The translations under genes and the position numbers were made by a program. Of a DNA stretch of 64,000 nucleotides, positions 46,925 to 55,019 are shown piece by piece (within the stretch, counting starts at the first letter, position 1; each line of letters opens with the position of its first letter). The notes beneath the pieces are model-generated. The model was given only the letters and a program-made list of their open reading frames with translations, was not told where the DNA came from and did not search any database. This DNA comes from Sulfopaludibacter sp963815475 (GTDB lineage: Bacteria; Acidobacteriota; Terriglobia; Bryobacterales; Bryobacteraceae): positions 2,356,001 to 2,420,000 of the forward strand of contig CAWFHD010000003.1 in NCBI GenBank assembly GCA_963815475.1. The letters are read 5' to 3'.

Positions 46925-49006
46925 TCATTGGATGTTTCCTATGGACTGTACGCGCAGGCCGGACGGCACCTCGTTGTGCGAAACAAAGAAGAGGTTGGGC
47001 ATGACCGGCTCGGCCATCTGGCGCAGGAAGTAGCGGGCGCCGCCCGAGGTGACGACCACGACCGGTGTTTCGGTCGGCGCGATGCGCGCGCTCAAGCGGT
47101 TCAGGATTTCGCGAATGTTCTGGGGCGCCAGAGCGATGTGGCTGTTCTGGTCGCCGTGCTCGACCGCGGACTCGACAGCCTGTTCGATAGACGGATCGAG
47201 GAACCATGCGGGCAGTTCTCCGGCGCGGTTCAAATAGGGCTTGACCACAGTCCGGCGAATGGCCTGGCGCACGTATTCGGTGAGCAGCACGGGGTTGCGC
47301 GTGGCGGTGGCTGCCTCGCCCAGGGCTTCGAGGATGGAGACTCCGTCGCGCACCGAGACGCGTTCGCGTAGCAGGTTCTGCAGCACACGCTGCACGGCCG
47401 CCAGGGGCAGCAGTTTGGGCACCAGATCCTCCACCACCTTGGGATGCTCCACCGCTACGCGGTCGAGCAGGCGCTTGGCATCCTGGCGGGAGAACAGCTC
47501 ATGAGCGTTGCGGCGAATCAGCTCGGAGAGGTGCGTGCCGAGCACGCTGACGGCGTCGACCACGGTATAGCCGGCATTGCGCGCGCGGCTGGCGGCGCTG
47601 GTGGGGATCCACAGCGCTTCGATGCCGAAGGCTGGCTCGCGCGTCGGCTGACCTTCCAACTTCGCATCTGTTTGACCCGTGGGAATGGCAAGTTCGCAGC
47701 CTTGCGGCAGCTCGTAGCGGGCAATCTCCGCGCCCTTCAGAGAGATCACGTATTCGCGGCTACGCAGCGACAGGTTATCGGTGACACGAACCGGCGGCAG
47801 TAGATAGCCGAGCTCGACGGCGAGCTGTTTTCGAATGGCCGAGATGCGGCGCAGGAGTTGCGAGTCCTGGGCGCCTTCGACGAGCCCCACCAGTCCCAGT
47901 CCCACTTCGATGGCGAGCGGTTCGACACGCAGGAGGGACTCGACGTTGTCCCTCGGCGGAGCCTGTTTGGTTTCGGGCGGAGCGGCGATGGCGCGCAATT
48001 CGCGTCGGCGCATCTGCCACCCGGCCGCTCCGGCGCTACCGCCTAAGAGGAGGAAGGGCAGGATGGGCATGGAGGGCAACAGGGCCATTGCCAGCAGAAC
48101 CCCCGATGCCAACATCACGGGCTGGGAATTGCCGAGAATCTGTTTGCGGAACTCGGTGCCCAGGTGAGCGTCGGAGCTGGCGCGGGTGACGATTAGGGCG
48201 CCCGAAACGGAGATCATCAGCGCCGGGATTACAGTTACCAGCCCATCGCCGATGGTCAGCACGGTATAGGTTTCGAGGGCCTTGCGAAAATCCATGCCGT
48301 GCTGCAGGACGCCGATCAGAAAGCCGGCCACAATATTGATGGCGGTGATGAGGATGCTGGCCACGGCATCGCGCTGGGTGAAGCGCGAGGCGCCGTCCAT
48401 GGCGCCGTAGAATTCGGCTTCGGTGGACAACTGTTTGCGGCGGCGCTTGGCCTCGGATTCATCGATCAGCCCGGAGTTGAGGTCGGCATCGATCGACATC
48501 TGCTTGCCGGGCAGGGCGTCGAGAGTGAATCGCGCGGTCACTTCGGAGATGCGCACCGCGCCGTGGTTGATGACGACGTACTGGATCGCAATCAGGACCA
48601 GGAAGATCACCGCGCCGATGACGTAGTTCCCACCGACTACGAAGCTGCCGAAGGCGCCGATCACTTCCCCGGCGGCGCTGGTCCCCGTATTGCCGTTGAG
48701 CAGGATGAGGCGGGACGAGGAAACATTCAGGGCGAGGCGGAAGAGGGTGAGGAGCAGGAGGGTGGTGGGAAATGACGTGAACTCGACGGGGCGAATCAGG
48801 TAGAGCGACACCATGAGCACGGTTACGGAGACCAGGATGTCGGCGACGATCAGTAGGTCGAGCACAAAGCCGGGGAGCGGCGTGATGAGCGCTACGACGA
48901 TGCCGAGCACCGCGATGGGCACCGCCATCTCGCCGAGAATGCCGGTGGGAATGGCTTGCAGCCATTTGAGGAACGCGGGTTGGGGCAGGGCTTTTGTGGG
49001 GGTCAT
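46925..49006 (-). CDS. flhA: Flagellar export gate protein FlhA
   Basis: This is a 693-residue type III export component. The N-terminal half has about eight membrane helices (FVLDLLIVADILVSVTVLMVSLYLIRPVEFTSFPTTLLLLTLFRLALNVSSSRLIL), including the FHIPEP-type loop RFTLDALPGKQMSIDADLNSGLIDESEAKRRR. The C-terminal cytosolic domain (about 350-693) contains LLRISAIRKQLAVELGYLLPPVRVTDN and LIRRNAHELFSRQDAKRLLD. It forms the nonameric ring that receives substrate-chaperone complexes. A 202-bp repeat-bearing gap separates it from flhB. Confidence 0.96.
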   Translation of the reverse strand: MTPTKALPQPAFLKWLQAIPTGILGEMAVPIAVLGIVVALITPLPGFVLDLLIVADILVSVTVLMVSLYLIRPVEFTSFPTTLLLLTLFRLALNVSSSRLILLNGNTGTSAAGEVIGAFGSFVVGGNYVIGAVIFLVLIAIQYVVINHGAVRISEVTARFTLDALPGKQMSIDADLNSGLIDESEAKRRRKQLSTEAEFYGAMDGASRFTQRDAVASILITAINIVAGFLIGVLQHGMDFRKALETYTVLTIGDGLVTVIPALMISVSGALIVTRASSDAHLGTEFRKQILGNSQPVMLASGVLLAMALLPSMPILPFLLLGGSAGAAGWQMRRRELRAIAAPPETKQAPPRDNVESLLRVEPLAIEVGLGLVGLVEGAQDSQLLRRISAIRKQLAVELGYLLPPVRVTDNLSLRSREYVISLKGAEIARYELPQGCELAIPTGQTDAKLEGQPTREPAFGIEALWIPTSAASRARNAGYTVVDAVSVLGTHLSELIRRNAHELFSRQDAKRLLDRVAVEHPKVVEDLVPKLLPLAAVQRVLQNLLRERVSVRDGVSILEALGEAATATRNPVLLTEYVRQAIRRTVVKPYLNRAGELPAWFLDPSIEQAVESAVEHGDQNSHIALAPQNIREILNRLSARIAPTETPVVVVTSGGARYFLRQMAEPVMPNLFFVSHNEVPSGLRVQSIGNIQ

Positions 49007-49047
49007 GAGGAAAAGTCCGGGAGGCAGCGGGTTAGGAGACTCGAAGA

Positions 49048-49196
49048 GGGAATCAGGAGACAGGAGTCAGGAGTCAGAATGAAGATGGTTTGAGCGGGGC
49101 CGGAGCGAAGGGCCGATCGCACAACCAAGGAAGCTCCGTACGATAGAGAAGGAGCCGGCGCCCTTCTGACTTTTGACTCCTGTCTCCTGACTCCCC
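49048..49196. repeat. Long inverted repeat between flhB and flhA
   Basis: Arms of about 31 bases lie at 49048-49078 (containing AGGAGACAGGAGTCAGGAG) and 49165-49196 (complement, containing ACTCCTGTCTCCTGACTCC), with only a few mismatches. They enclose about 86 bases. The element fills most of the gap in an otherwise compact operon. It could fold into a long stem on the flagellar mRNA. It looks like a MITE or REP-type insertion; no target duplication was confirmed. Confidence 0.65.
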
Positions 49197-49208
49197 CTTC
49201 GATTTTCG

Positions 49209-50273
49209 TCACCCGGGCAGCCTTCCGTTCATTAGCTTGAAAATGTAGGCCAGGATTTCGGCCACGGCGCGGTAGAGATGCGGCGGGATCTCCTGGCCGA
49301 CGTCGACCGATTTGTAGAGGGCCTGGGCCAACGGCGGGTTTTCGATGATGGGGACTTGATTTTCGATGGCCTTCTGGCGGATGCGGAGCGCCAGGTAGTT
49401 CTTGCCTTTGGCCACGACCAAGGGCGCGGCCATGCTGTCGATTTGATAGCGGATGGCCACGGCGAAGTGCGTCGGGTTCACCACCACGGCCGTGGCGGTG
49501 GGCACTTCCTTCATCATGTTGCGGCGGGCGCGGTCGCGCTGCAGGCGTCGAATCCGGCCCTTGATCTGCGGATTGCCCTCGATGTCCTTCATCTCGTCGC
49601 GAATCTCCTGCTTGCTCATGCGGAGATCCTGCTGGTGGCGGCGCATCTGGCGGAACAGGTCGACTGCGCCAAAGCCCAGGAAGACCACCGAGGCCTTCCA
49701 GAAGAGCTCCATCAACGAGGCGCCCAGGAAGCCGAACCCACCCTCGACGCTCCCCAGCGGCAGCGCCAGGAAGGCTTCCAATTTGTCGCGCGCAATCACC
49801 CAGACGGCCCACAGGAAGAGCGGCAGCAGAACCATGGCTTGAAAGAGCGAGGGCATGGTTTGGCGCGGCAATTCGCGCAACTTCGAAATGAAATTGAAAC
49901 GCTGAGCATCCGGCGCCAGTTTCTTGAGACTGAGTCCGAACTGCGTGGTCACCAGGCGAAAAAGCAGAGTGGCGGCGGCTACGGCCGCGCCGCCCAGCAT
50001 GAGCGGCACGAAATGGCGCCAGAGAATCTGGAAGCCGAGGGAAGTCAGATCCTCGGGCCGGATTTCGCGGGCAAAGGCAAGCGAGAACAACGATCGCATG
50101 GTTTGCCGGAACTGTGCCAGCCAGCGCGCGCCCCCAGTGCTGAGAAGCGCCAGGAACACTATGAACTGCAGGGCCGAGACGAACTCGCGGGCGTTGGGAA
50201 ACTGGCCTTCTTCGCGCGCCTTCTGCAGGCGCCTTTGCGTGGGTTGTTCGGTCTTCTGAGACTTGTCCGGCAT
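49209..50273 (-). CDS. flhB: Flagellar export switch protein FlhB
   Basis: This is a 354-residue inner-membrane protein. N-terminal EQPTQRRLQKAREEGQFPNAREF is typical; four membrane helices follow (about 35-200). The cytosolic domain contains the self-cleavage site N266-P267-T268-H269 in AVVVNPTHFAVAIRY, needed for the switch from rod/hook to filament export. The family helix FRQMRRHQQDLRMSKQEIRDEMKDIEGNPQIKGRIRR is present. Gene order fliR-flhB-flhA is the classical one; the start lies 6 bases after the fliR stop. Confidence 0.96.
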   Translation of the reverse strand: MPDKSQKTEQPTQRRLQKAREEGQFPNAREFVSALQFIVFLALLSTGGARWLAQFRQTMRSLFSLAFAREIRPEDLTSLGFQILWRHFVPLMLGGAAVAAATLLFRLVTTQFGLSLKKLAPDAQRFNFISKLRELPRQTMPSLFQAMVLLPLFLWAVWVIARDKLEAFLALPLGSVEGGFGFLGASLMELFWKASVVFLGFGAVDLFRQMRRHQQDLRMSKQEIRDEMKDIEGNPQIKGRIRRLQRDRARRNMMKEVPTATAVVVNPTHFAVAIRYQIDSMAAPLVVAKGKNYLALRIRQKAIENQVPIIENPPLAQALYKSVDVGQEIPPHLYRAVAEILAYIFKLMNGRLPG

Positions 50274-50279
50274 GGCGCG

Positions 50280-51053
50280 TCATAACCCCAACGTCCGGCG
50301 GGACACGGCGAACGCCATGCCGCTAAAGTCTCGAAGAATGCGCGGGAACAGGACGGAGACCCAACTCAAGACCAGCAGCGCAACCAGCATTTTGATGGGA
50401 AAGGCCATCTGCAGCAATTGCAACTGGGAGTTGAGGCGGCCCAGGAGGGCGAGCGCCACATCCACCATCACCAACAGAGCTACTACCGGCAGCGCCAGGC
50501 GGATTCCCACGGAGAAGACCATGGAAGCCAGGCGGATCACAGGCTCGGCGGAGTGCGCGCCGAGAACATACGTTCCGGGCGGGATTTTGGTGAGACTCTC
50601 GGCAAAGAGACGCAAAACTTCTCGGTCGAGCCCGAGCGCGAAAAAAAACATGCCCGCCATCAGTTGGGCGAAGACGAGCAGGATACCCGAATCGGCCTGC
50701 GTGTTGGGATCTACGGTCTGGGCGTAGGCGTAACCTGCCTGCAATCCGAGGATCTGACCGGCCAGCATGAAGGACTCGAGCACAATCGCGACCGAAATCC
50801 CGATGGCGATTCCCACCACCGATTCGGCGGCGGACCAAACCAGTAGCGATCCGGGAGTGACGCTGCCGGCGCGCACCGTGGGCCACATGGGATAGAGCGC
50901 CAGGGAGAGCCCCAGGACAAAGACGGTTCGCGCCGGGCCGGAGGAGGCGTTGAAGCCAGGGATGGGGACAAAGGTGACGGCCCCCGCCACGCGCGCCAGC
51001 ACCAGCATGAACGCATACAGCGTGTCGACCTGGACCGTCAGGCTAGCCTGCAT
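50280..51053 (-). CDS. fliR: Flagellar export apparatus protein FliR
   Basis: This is a 257-residue integral membrane protein with about six helices, part of the FliP/FliQ/FliR core gate. It starts with VDTLYAFMLVLARVAGAVTFVPIPGFNASSGPARTVFVLGLSLALYP. Internal QILGLQAGYAYAQTVDPNTQADSGILLVFAQLMAGMFFFALGLDREVLRLFAESL is family-specific. A 170-bp noncoding element separates it from fliQ, which is unusual because these genes generally abut. Confidence 0.94.
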   Translation of the reverse strand: MQASLTVQVDTLYAFMLVLARVAGAVTFVPIPGFNASSGPARTVFVLGLSLALYPMWPTVRAGSVTPGSLLVWSAAESVVGIAIGISVAIVLESFMLAGQILGLQAGYAYAQTVDPNTQADSGILLVFAQLMAGMFFFALGLDREVLRLFAESLTKIPPGTYVLGAHSAEPVIRLASMVFSVGIRLALPVVALLVMVDVALALLGRLNSQLQLLQMAFPIKMLVALLVLSWVSVLFPRILRDFSGMAFAVSRRTLGL

Positions 51054-51055
51054 TT

Positions 51056-51214
51056 CTCACACACTTTCTACTGCGCCGCACGATAAGGCCGCGTCTAGGT
51101 CGTTGCGCTCGCTCACCGTGCTCAACGTACTGTTCAAGTACGCTTCCGCGCGCCGAGCGTCGCGCGCCTCGTATCCACGGCCTTCTCACACGCCTCGCAA
51201 CGAAACTGTGTGAG
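51056..51214. repeat. Structured intergenic element between fliQ and fliR
   Basis: Terminal inverted repeats CTCACACACTTTC (51056-51068) and GAAACTGTGTGAG (51202-51214) match at 12 of 13 bases. Inside are a second pair (AAGGCCG at 51085 with CGGCCTT at 51178), a perfect 6-bp hairpin CGTACT-GTTCA-AGTACG (51126-51142) and CGCGCG arms around 51150-51166. Nested symmetry of this kind suggests a MITE/BIME-like mobile or REP element, or a cis RNA structure in the flagellar transcript. No open reading frame of sense character is seen in it. Confidence 0.65.
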
Positions 51215-51223
51215 GAATACAGG

Positions 51224-51493
51224 CTAACGGGCATAGTGGCCCAGATTTCCCATGATCGCCGTGGTGTAGGACATGCTCTTTTGCAGCATCCAAGGCATCA
51301 AAAAAATCAGACCGATCAGGAAGACCACCAATCGCGGGATGGTACTGAACGCGTTGTCCTGCATCGAGGTGGCGATCTGCACCAGGCTGATGGCGATGCC
51401 AGCCACAAAGCCGATCGCCAGCAGCGGCGCCGCCAGCCAGAAGGCCGTCATCAGCATCTGCCGCATGATTTCGACTACCGTTTCGGGTGTCAT
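51224..51493 (-). CDS. fliQ: Flagellar export apparatus protein FliQ
   Basis: This 89-residue protein, the normal family length, has two membrane hairpin helices: TAFWLAAPLLAIGFVAGIAISLVQIATSMQDNAFSTIPRL, then VVFLIGLIFLMPWMLQKSMSY. It completes the FliPQR gate. Its start overlaps the fliP stop as ATGA (51490-51493), so the two are translationally coupled. Confidence 0.94.
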   Translation of the reverse strand: MTPETVVEIMRQMLMTAFWLAAPLLAIGFVAGIAISLVQIATSMQDNAFSTIPRLVVFLIGLIFLMPWMLQKSMSYTTAIMGNLGHYAR

Positions 51494-52248
51494 TGGTAAA
51501 AGCTCTTCATCAGCGATCCGATCACGAGGTTCCAGCCGTCCACCAGGACGAACAGCAGCACCTTGAAGGGCGCCGAGATCATGACCGGAGGCAGTTGCAT
51601 CATGCCGATCGACAGAGTGACTGAGGCCACTACGAGGTCGATCACCAGGAAGGGCAGGAACAGGATGGCGCCGATCTGGAAACCGGTCTTCAGCTCCGAG
51701 AGGATGTAGGCGGGGATGAGGATTTTCAACGGGAGGTCGGCGGGCTTATGCGGCGCCGGCTCATGGGTCAATTCGACAAAGAGGCGGATATCCTTCTCGC
51801 GGGCGAAGCGAATCATGAATTGGCGCAACGGCTGGCTGCCCTGATCGAGCGCCTGTTCGGCGGGGAGGCGGCCGGCCTGGTAGGGTTCCCAGCCCTGGTG
51901 GTACATGTCGGCGGCGATTGGCTGCATGATGACGATGGTGAGAAACAGCGCCAGCCCCAGCAGGACCTGGTTGGACGGAGCGGTCTGGGTTCCCACGGCC
52001 TGCCGCAGAAAGTGCAGGACGATGGTGATTCGCAGAAATGGCGTGATGGACATGACGGCCGCCGGCAGCAGCGTCATCAGGGTCAGCAGAATTACGATCT
52101 GCATGGGCACGCCGAGGTTGGAATTGGCGCTTCCGGCCGATATGCCGAATAGAGAGAGAGGTTCGGCCTTGGCAGCCGCGACCGCGCGGGGAGCCGCCAG
52201 GGCAGGCGCCACCGCAAGTAGTAGCAGGAACGAGCGCAATGCCTTCAT
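51490..52248 (-). CDS. fliP: Flagellar export apparatus protein FliP
   Basis: This is a 252-residue protein starting at ATG 52248, which overlaps the fliO stop. It has a cleavable signal peptide (FLLLLAVAPALAAPRA) like other FliP proteins. Hallmarks are LTLMTLLPAAVMSITPFLRITIVLHFLRQAVGTQTAPSNQVLLGLALFLT and LPPVMISAPFKVLLFVLVDGWNLVIGSLMKSFY. It forms the pentameric export gate in the inner membrane together with FliQ and FliR. Confidence 0.96.
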   Translation of the reverse strand: MKALRSFLLLLAVAPALAAPRAVAAAKAEPLSLFGISAGSANSNLGVPMQIVILLTLMTLLPAAVMSITPFLRITIVLHFLRQAVGTQTAPSNQVLLGLALFLTIVIMQPIAADMYHQGWEPYQAGRLPAEQALDQGSQPLRQFMIRFAREKDIRLFVELTHEPAPHKPADLPLKILIPAYILSELKTGFQIGAILFLPFLVIDLVVASVTLSIGMMQLPPVMISAPFKVLLFVLVDGWNLVIGSLMKSFYQ

Positions 52249-52556
52249 TGCGCAATCTCCGGTGGGGCGGCGCTTTCGCGCCATGCGGAGTTATCGAGCA
52301 AAGTGCATCCGGCGGGCGAGAAGCCTACCAGTAAGGCGCGATCTCCCAGGCGCACGAGGTGGAGCGTCTGCTGCGGCCCGAGCGCTACACGCTCGACACA
52401 TTGCAGACGACGGGTGTCACGGCGGCGGCCGACGGTGGAGACCGCGTAGCCGCGCCGCCGCAGCCACCATAAAGTTGCGCCCAGCAGCACCAGCACGGCG
52501 CCTACCGCGGCAACCTGTTGCATCACTTCCATAAGTAGCGTTGCGCTTTCTGTCAA
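52245..52556 (-). CDS. fliO: Flagellar export scaffold FliO
   Basis: This is a 103-residue bitopic protein with one membrane segment near the N-terminus (VAAVGAVLVLLGATLWWLRRRG). A small basic domain CVERVALGPQQTLHLVRLGDRALLVGFSPAGCTLLD follows, the typical FliO pattern. The TTG at 52556 overlaps the fliN stop; an ATG at 52532 is an alternative start. FliO helps FliP to assemble and is not part of the final gate. Confidence 0.88.
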   Translation of the reverse strand: MTESATLLMEVMQQVAAVGAVLVLLGATLWWLRRRGYAVSTVGRRRDTRRLQCVERVALGPQQTLHLVRLGDRALLVGFSPAGCTLLDNSAWRESAAPPEIAQ

Positions 52557-52798
52557 TCGTCCCGGAAGTCTGTGATGCGCACGCCCAACGTGTTTTCGAT
52601 CACGACAATCTCGCCCGACCCGCAGAGCACACCCCCGATGTAGATATCGATGTTCTCGCCGGCCGACCGCGTGGTGCCGATGATGCTGCCTTCTTCGAGC
52701 CGCAATACGTCGCGCGCTCGCATCACTCGCCGGTCGAGTTCGATCTCGATCTCTACCGGGACTTCGCCCAAAGGCGCTATCTCTTCCTGAGGATTCAT
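52553..52798 (-). CDS. fliN: Flagellar motor switch protein FliN (short form)
   Basis: This 81-residue protein consists only of the SpoA domain: VPVEIEIELDRRVMRARDVLRLEEGSIIGTTRSAGENIDIYIGGVLCGSGEIVVIENTLGVRITDFRDD. It forms the lower C-ring with FliM and takes part in rotor switching and export. No fliM gene lies in the window. A second FliN-like gene is at 44048-44950. It is placed between flgE and fliO with 7-base and overlapping junctions. Confidence 0.93.
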   Translation of the reverse strand: MNPQEEIAPLGEVPVEIEIELDRRVMRARDVLRLEEGSIIGTTRSAGENIDIYIGGVLCGSGEIVVIENTLGVRITDFRDD

Positions 52799-52805
52799 CG
52801 GCGGT

Positions 52806-54074
52806 TTAACGGATTAAGTTGATAGTGTCCTGGCTCAACGTGTCAGCCGTGGTGATTACGTGGGCATTGGCCTCGTAGGCGCGCTGGTACACGATGAGGT
52901 TGGTAAACTCGGTGGCGATATCCACGGTGGACGCCTCGACAGCGCCTCCCTGGATGGTTCCCCGGCCACCCGTTCCCGGCACTCCGATGGATGGATTAGC
53001 CGTTAAAGCACTGAGTTGAAAATTGTTATTGCCGGCCGCAATGAGCGTGGCAGGGTTGCGCACAGAAGCCAGGGCCACCTGGCCTACCACCACTTGCGTG
53101 CCATCGGTAAACTCCGCCAGGATGGACCCGCCGGTGGCCAGGCCGACATGCGACAACTGGGCCGACGCCGAGCCGTCGGTCGCGTTGGCCGATGAGTTGG
53201 ACGGCGCACCGAACTGCGTAATGCGCCCGGCGCCTGTGTTGGTGTATGGGTTCCAGCTCAGGTTCATATCAGAGGCTCCATCCGTCAGTCCGGGAATAGT
53301 GAATGCGATCGGGCTGCCGTTGGTGGGACTGGTGAGCTGGCCGGTGCTGTCAAACGTGAGCGACCCGCTTGCGCCCGAAATGGGAAACGCTGTGCCAGCC
53401 GTGCCGCCACCGATCTCATCGCCCGGCATGCTCACTTGATAGCTCCAGGTGTTGGCGCCGGTCTTCGCAAAATTGAGTGTCAGGACGTGCGAGCTGCCCA
53501 GACTGTCGTAGACCTTGATGGGTGTGGTGAAGGTGGAGGTGCTGTCGGCCGCGGCATTCGAGTTCAGATTCAAATCGTCGGTGAAGCTGGTGGTGGCCAC
53601 GGGCGCCTTCAACGAGCCCACGGGCACTACGATATTGCCGATGTTGCCGTTTGTGTCAACCGCCCCGGTTGTCGGGTCGACCGTAGTCCAGCCCTGCACT
53701 TTGTCTCCGGTGTCCGTAAGCAGATTGCCCGAGGTGTCCGTCTGGAAATGGCCCGCGCGCGTGTAGAACGTCTGGCCGGAGTTGTCCTTCACCACGAAGA
53801 AACCGTCGCCCTGAACAGCGGCGTCGAGAAGGCCGGCGCTGGTCTGGATAGCGCCCTGGGAAAACTCGCGCACGGTCAATGGCTGACCGGTGCCGAATCC
53901 AACCTGCGTCTCGCCCAACCCCGCTCCCAGCGACTCGGTGACCAGGTCGCGGAAGCAGACCTGGCTGGTTTTGAAGCCGGGCGTGTTGAGATTGGCGAGG
54001 TTGTTGCCGACAACGTCAATGGCGGTAGAATCGGCGGCCAATGCGGAAAGCGCGGTAGAGAAAGAAGTGAACAT
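52806..54074 (-). CDS. flgE: Flagellar hook protein FlgE
   Basis: This 422-residue protein polymerises into the hook. N-terminal FSTALSALAADSTAIDVVGNNLANLNTPGFKTSQVCFRDLV and C-terminal GGAVEASTVDIATEFTNLIVYQRAYEANAHVITTADTLSQDTINLIR are the family's coiled-coil axial motifs. The F-type middle (AAVQGDGFFVVKDNSGQTFYTRAGHFQTDTSGNLLTDTGDKVQGW) and a D2 domain are present. It follows flgD by 12 bases, as expected for hook genes. Confidence 0.95.
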   Translation of the reverse strand: MFTSFSTALSALAADSTAIDVVGNNLANLNTPGFKTSQVCFRDLVTESLGAGLGETQVGFGTGQPLTVREFSQGAIQTSAGLLDAAVQGDGFFVVKDNSGQTFYTRAGHFQTDTSGNLLTDTGDKVQGWTTVDPTTGAVDTNGNIGNIVVPVGSLKAPVATTSFTDDLNLNSNAAADSTSTFTTPIKVYDSLGSSHVLTLNFAKTGANTWSYQVSMPGDEIGGGTAGTAFPISGASGSLTFDSTGQLTSPTNGSPIAFTIPGLTDGASDMNLSWNPYTNTGAGRITQFGAPSNSSANATDGSASAQLSHVGLATGGSILAEFTDGTQVVVGQVALASVRNPATLIAAGNNNFQLSALTANPSIGVPGTGGRGTIQGGAVEASTVDIATEFTNLIVYQRAYEANAHVITTADTLSQDTINLIR

Positions 54075-54086
54075 GAGATCTCCGTT

Positions 54087-54368
54087 CTAAGAATTCGAAA
54101 CTGATGTGTTGGCTACGAGTGTGTCCAGGTCCTGCCGCATGGCGCTGATGTCCTGGCCCGTATTGACGGACTGTTCCAACTGCTGGAACTGCGCGAGCTG
54201 GGACACGAACTGAGTGCTGTCGGTGGGATTGGACGGGTCCTGATTCTTGAGCTGCGCCACCAGGAGCTGCAGGAACATGTTCTTATCCAGGCTCGGGGAA
54301 GGGGGCTGAGTGGTCTGGCTGGTCGCGGGCGGCGCCGCGGAACTGCCGGAAACTGGGGTTGTCGACAT
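54087..54368 (-). CDS. flgD: Hook assembly cap protein FlgD (short)
   Basis: This 93-residue protein matches only the N-terminal region of FlgD: LDKNMFLQLLVAQLKNQDPSNPTDSTQFVSQLAQFQQLEQSVNTGQDI. The typical family length is about 220 residues with a Tudor/FnIII cap domain. That domain is absent and no frame downstream continues it; the next gene is flgE. The short form occurs in several phyla. It scaffolds hook polymerisation. Confidence 0.9.
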   Translation of the reverse strand: MSTTPVSGSSAAPPATSQTTQPPSPSLDKNMFLQLLVAQLKNQDPSNPTDSTQFVSQLAQFQQLEQSVNTGQDISAMRQDLDTLVANTSVSNS

Positions 54369-54383
54369 CGTATGCTCCTTTTG

Positions 54384-55019
54384 CTAGGTGTTGACTTTGA
54401 CGTTGGCAACCTCATTGGAGATCATTTGATCCACCATGGATTGCGGATATCCGTGCGTGTAGAATCCAGCCACCAGGCCGGGATTGATGAGCCCGCCGCC
54501 CGGCAGTTTGACCATTTGGTTGGGCTGTTGCTGCTGGAAGGTGGTTCCGGGCGCATTGGTGAATGCATTCATCTGCACCACCGTTCCGCCCAGCATCTGG
54601 GCTACTGCCGCGGCGGTTGTGGGCGTGGCGAAGTACTGCTGGTTGTAGCCGTACGTGGCGCCGTCGGGGCCAACGCCAGTGGGGTTTTGGACCCAGGGAT
54701 TCGACCCGAACGCATCTTCGACCGTCGGGGCCGGCTGCGGCGGCAGTGCCACCGGCGCCGCGACAGGGCTGTTCGTGCTCTTACCGGAGAACAGCGCCTG
54801 AAAATTCGCCTCCGGATCGGAGGCAGGCGCCGACGATCCCGAAGCGGCGGATGACGGCGACGAGGCGGAGAGCGTCCGCAGGGCGCGTGCGGGTGCGCCT
54901 TCGGGCGGCGCGATGGTGCGCGCGGTTCGTGTATTGGCCGCGGGCGCCGTAACACGACTGGCGGGAAGCGACGGCGCGGTGTGTGTTGAAGTCCTTAGCG
55001 GAGTGAAGTGAATAGCCAT
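54384..55019 (-). CDS. Unknown protein encoded between fliK and flgD
   Basis: The protein is about 211 residues from MAIHFTPLRTSTHTAPSLPASRV; this start overlaps the fliK stop by 25 bases. The first third is Ala/Pro/Ser-rich and probably disordered. The rest has DAFGSNPWVQNPTGVGPDGATYGYNQQYFATPTTAAAVAQMLGGTVVQM, LPGGGLINPGLVAGFYTHGYPQSMVDQMISNEVANV. No signal peptide is seen. Its place, between the hook-length gene and the hook-cap gene, suggests a hook-related accessory protein exported by the flagellar system. No known family was recognised. Confidence 0.7.
   Translation of the reverse strand: MAIHFTPLRTSTHTAPSLPASRVTAPAANTRTARTIAPPEGAPARALRTLSASSPSSAASGSSAPASDPEANFQALFSGKSTNSPVAAPVALPPQPAPTVEDAFGSNPWVQNPTGVGPDGATYGYNQQYFATPTTAAAVAQMLGGTVVQMNAFTNAPGTTFQQQQPNQMVKLPGGGLINPGLVAGFYTHGYPQSMVDQMISNEVANVKVNT

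Noticed and set aside
51043..51234. 63-codon frame across the fliQ-fliR element
   Set aside because: It is Arg-rich, lies over the inverted repeats and has no ribosome site; the region is better read as a noncoding repeat element.
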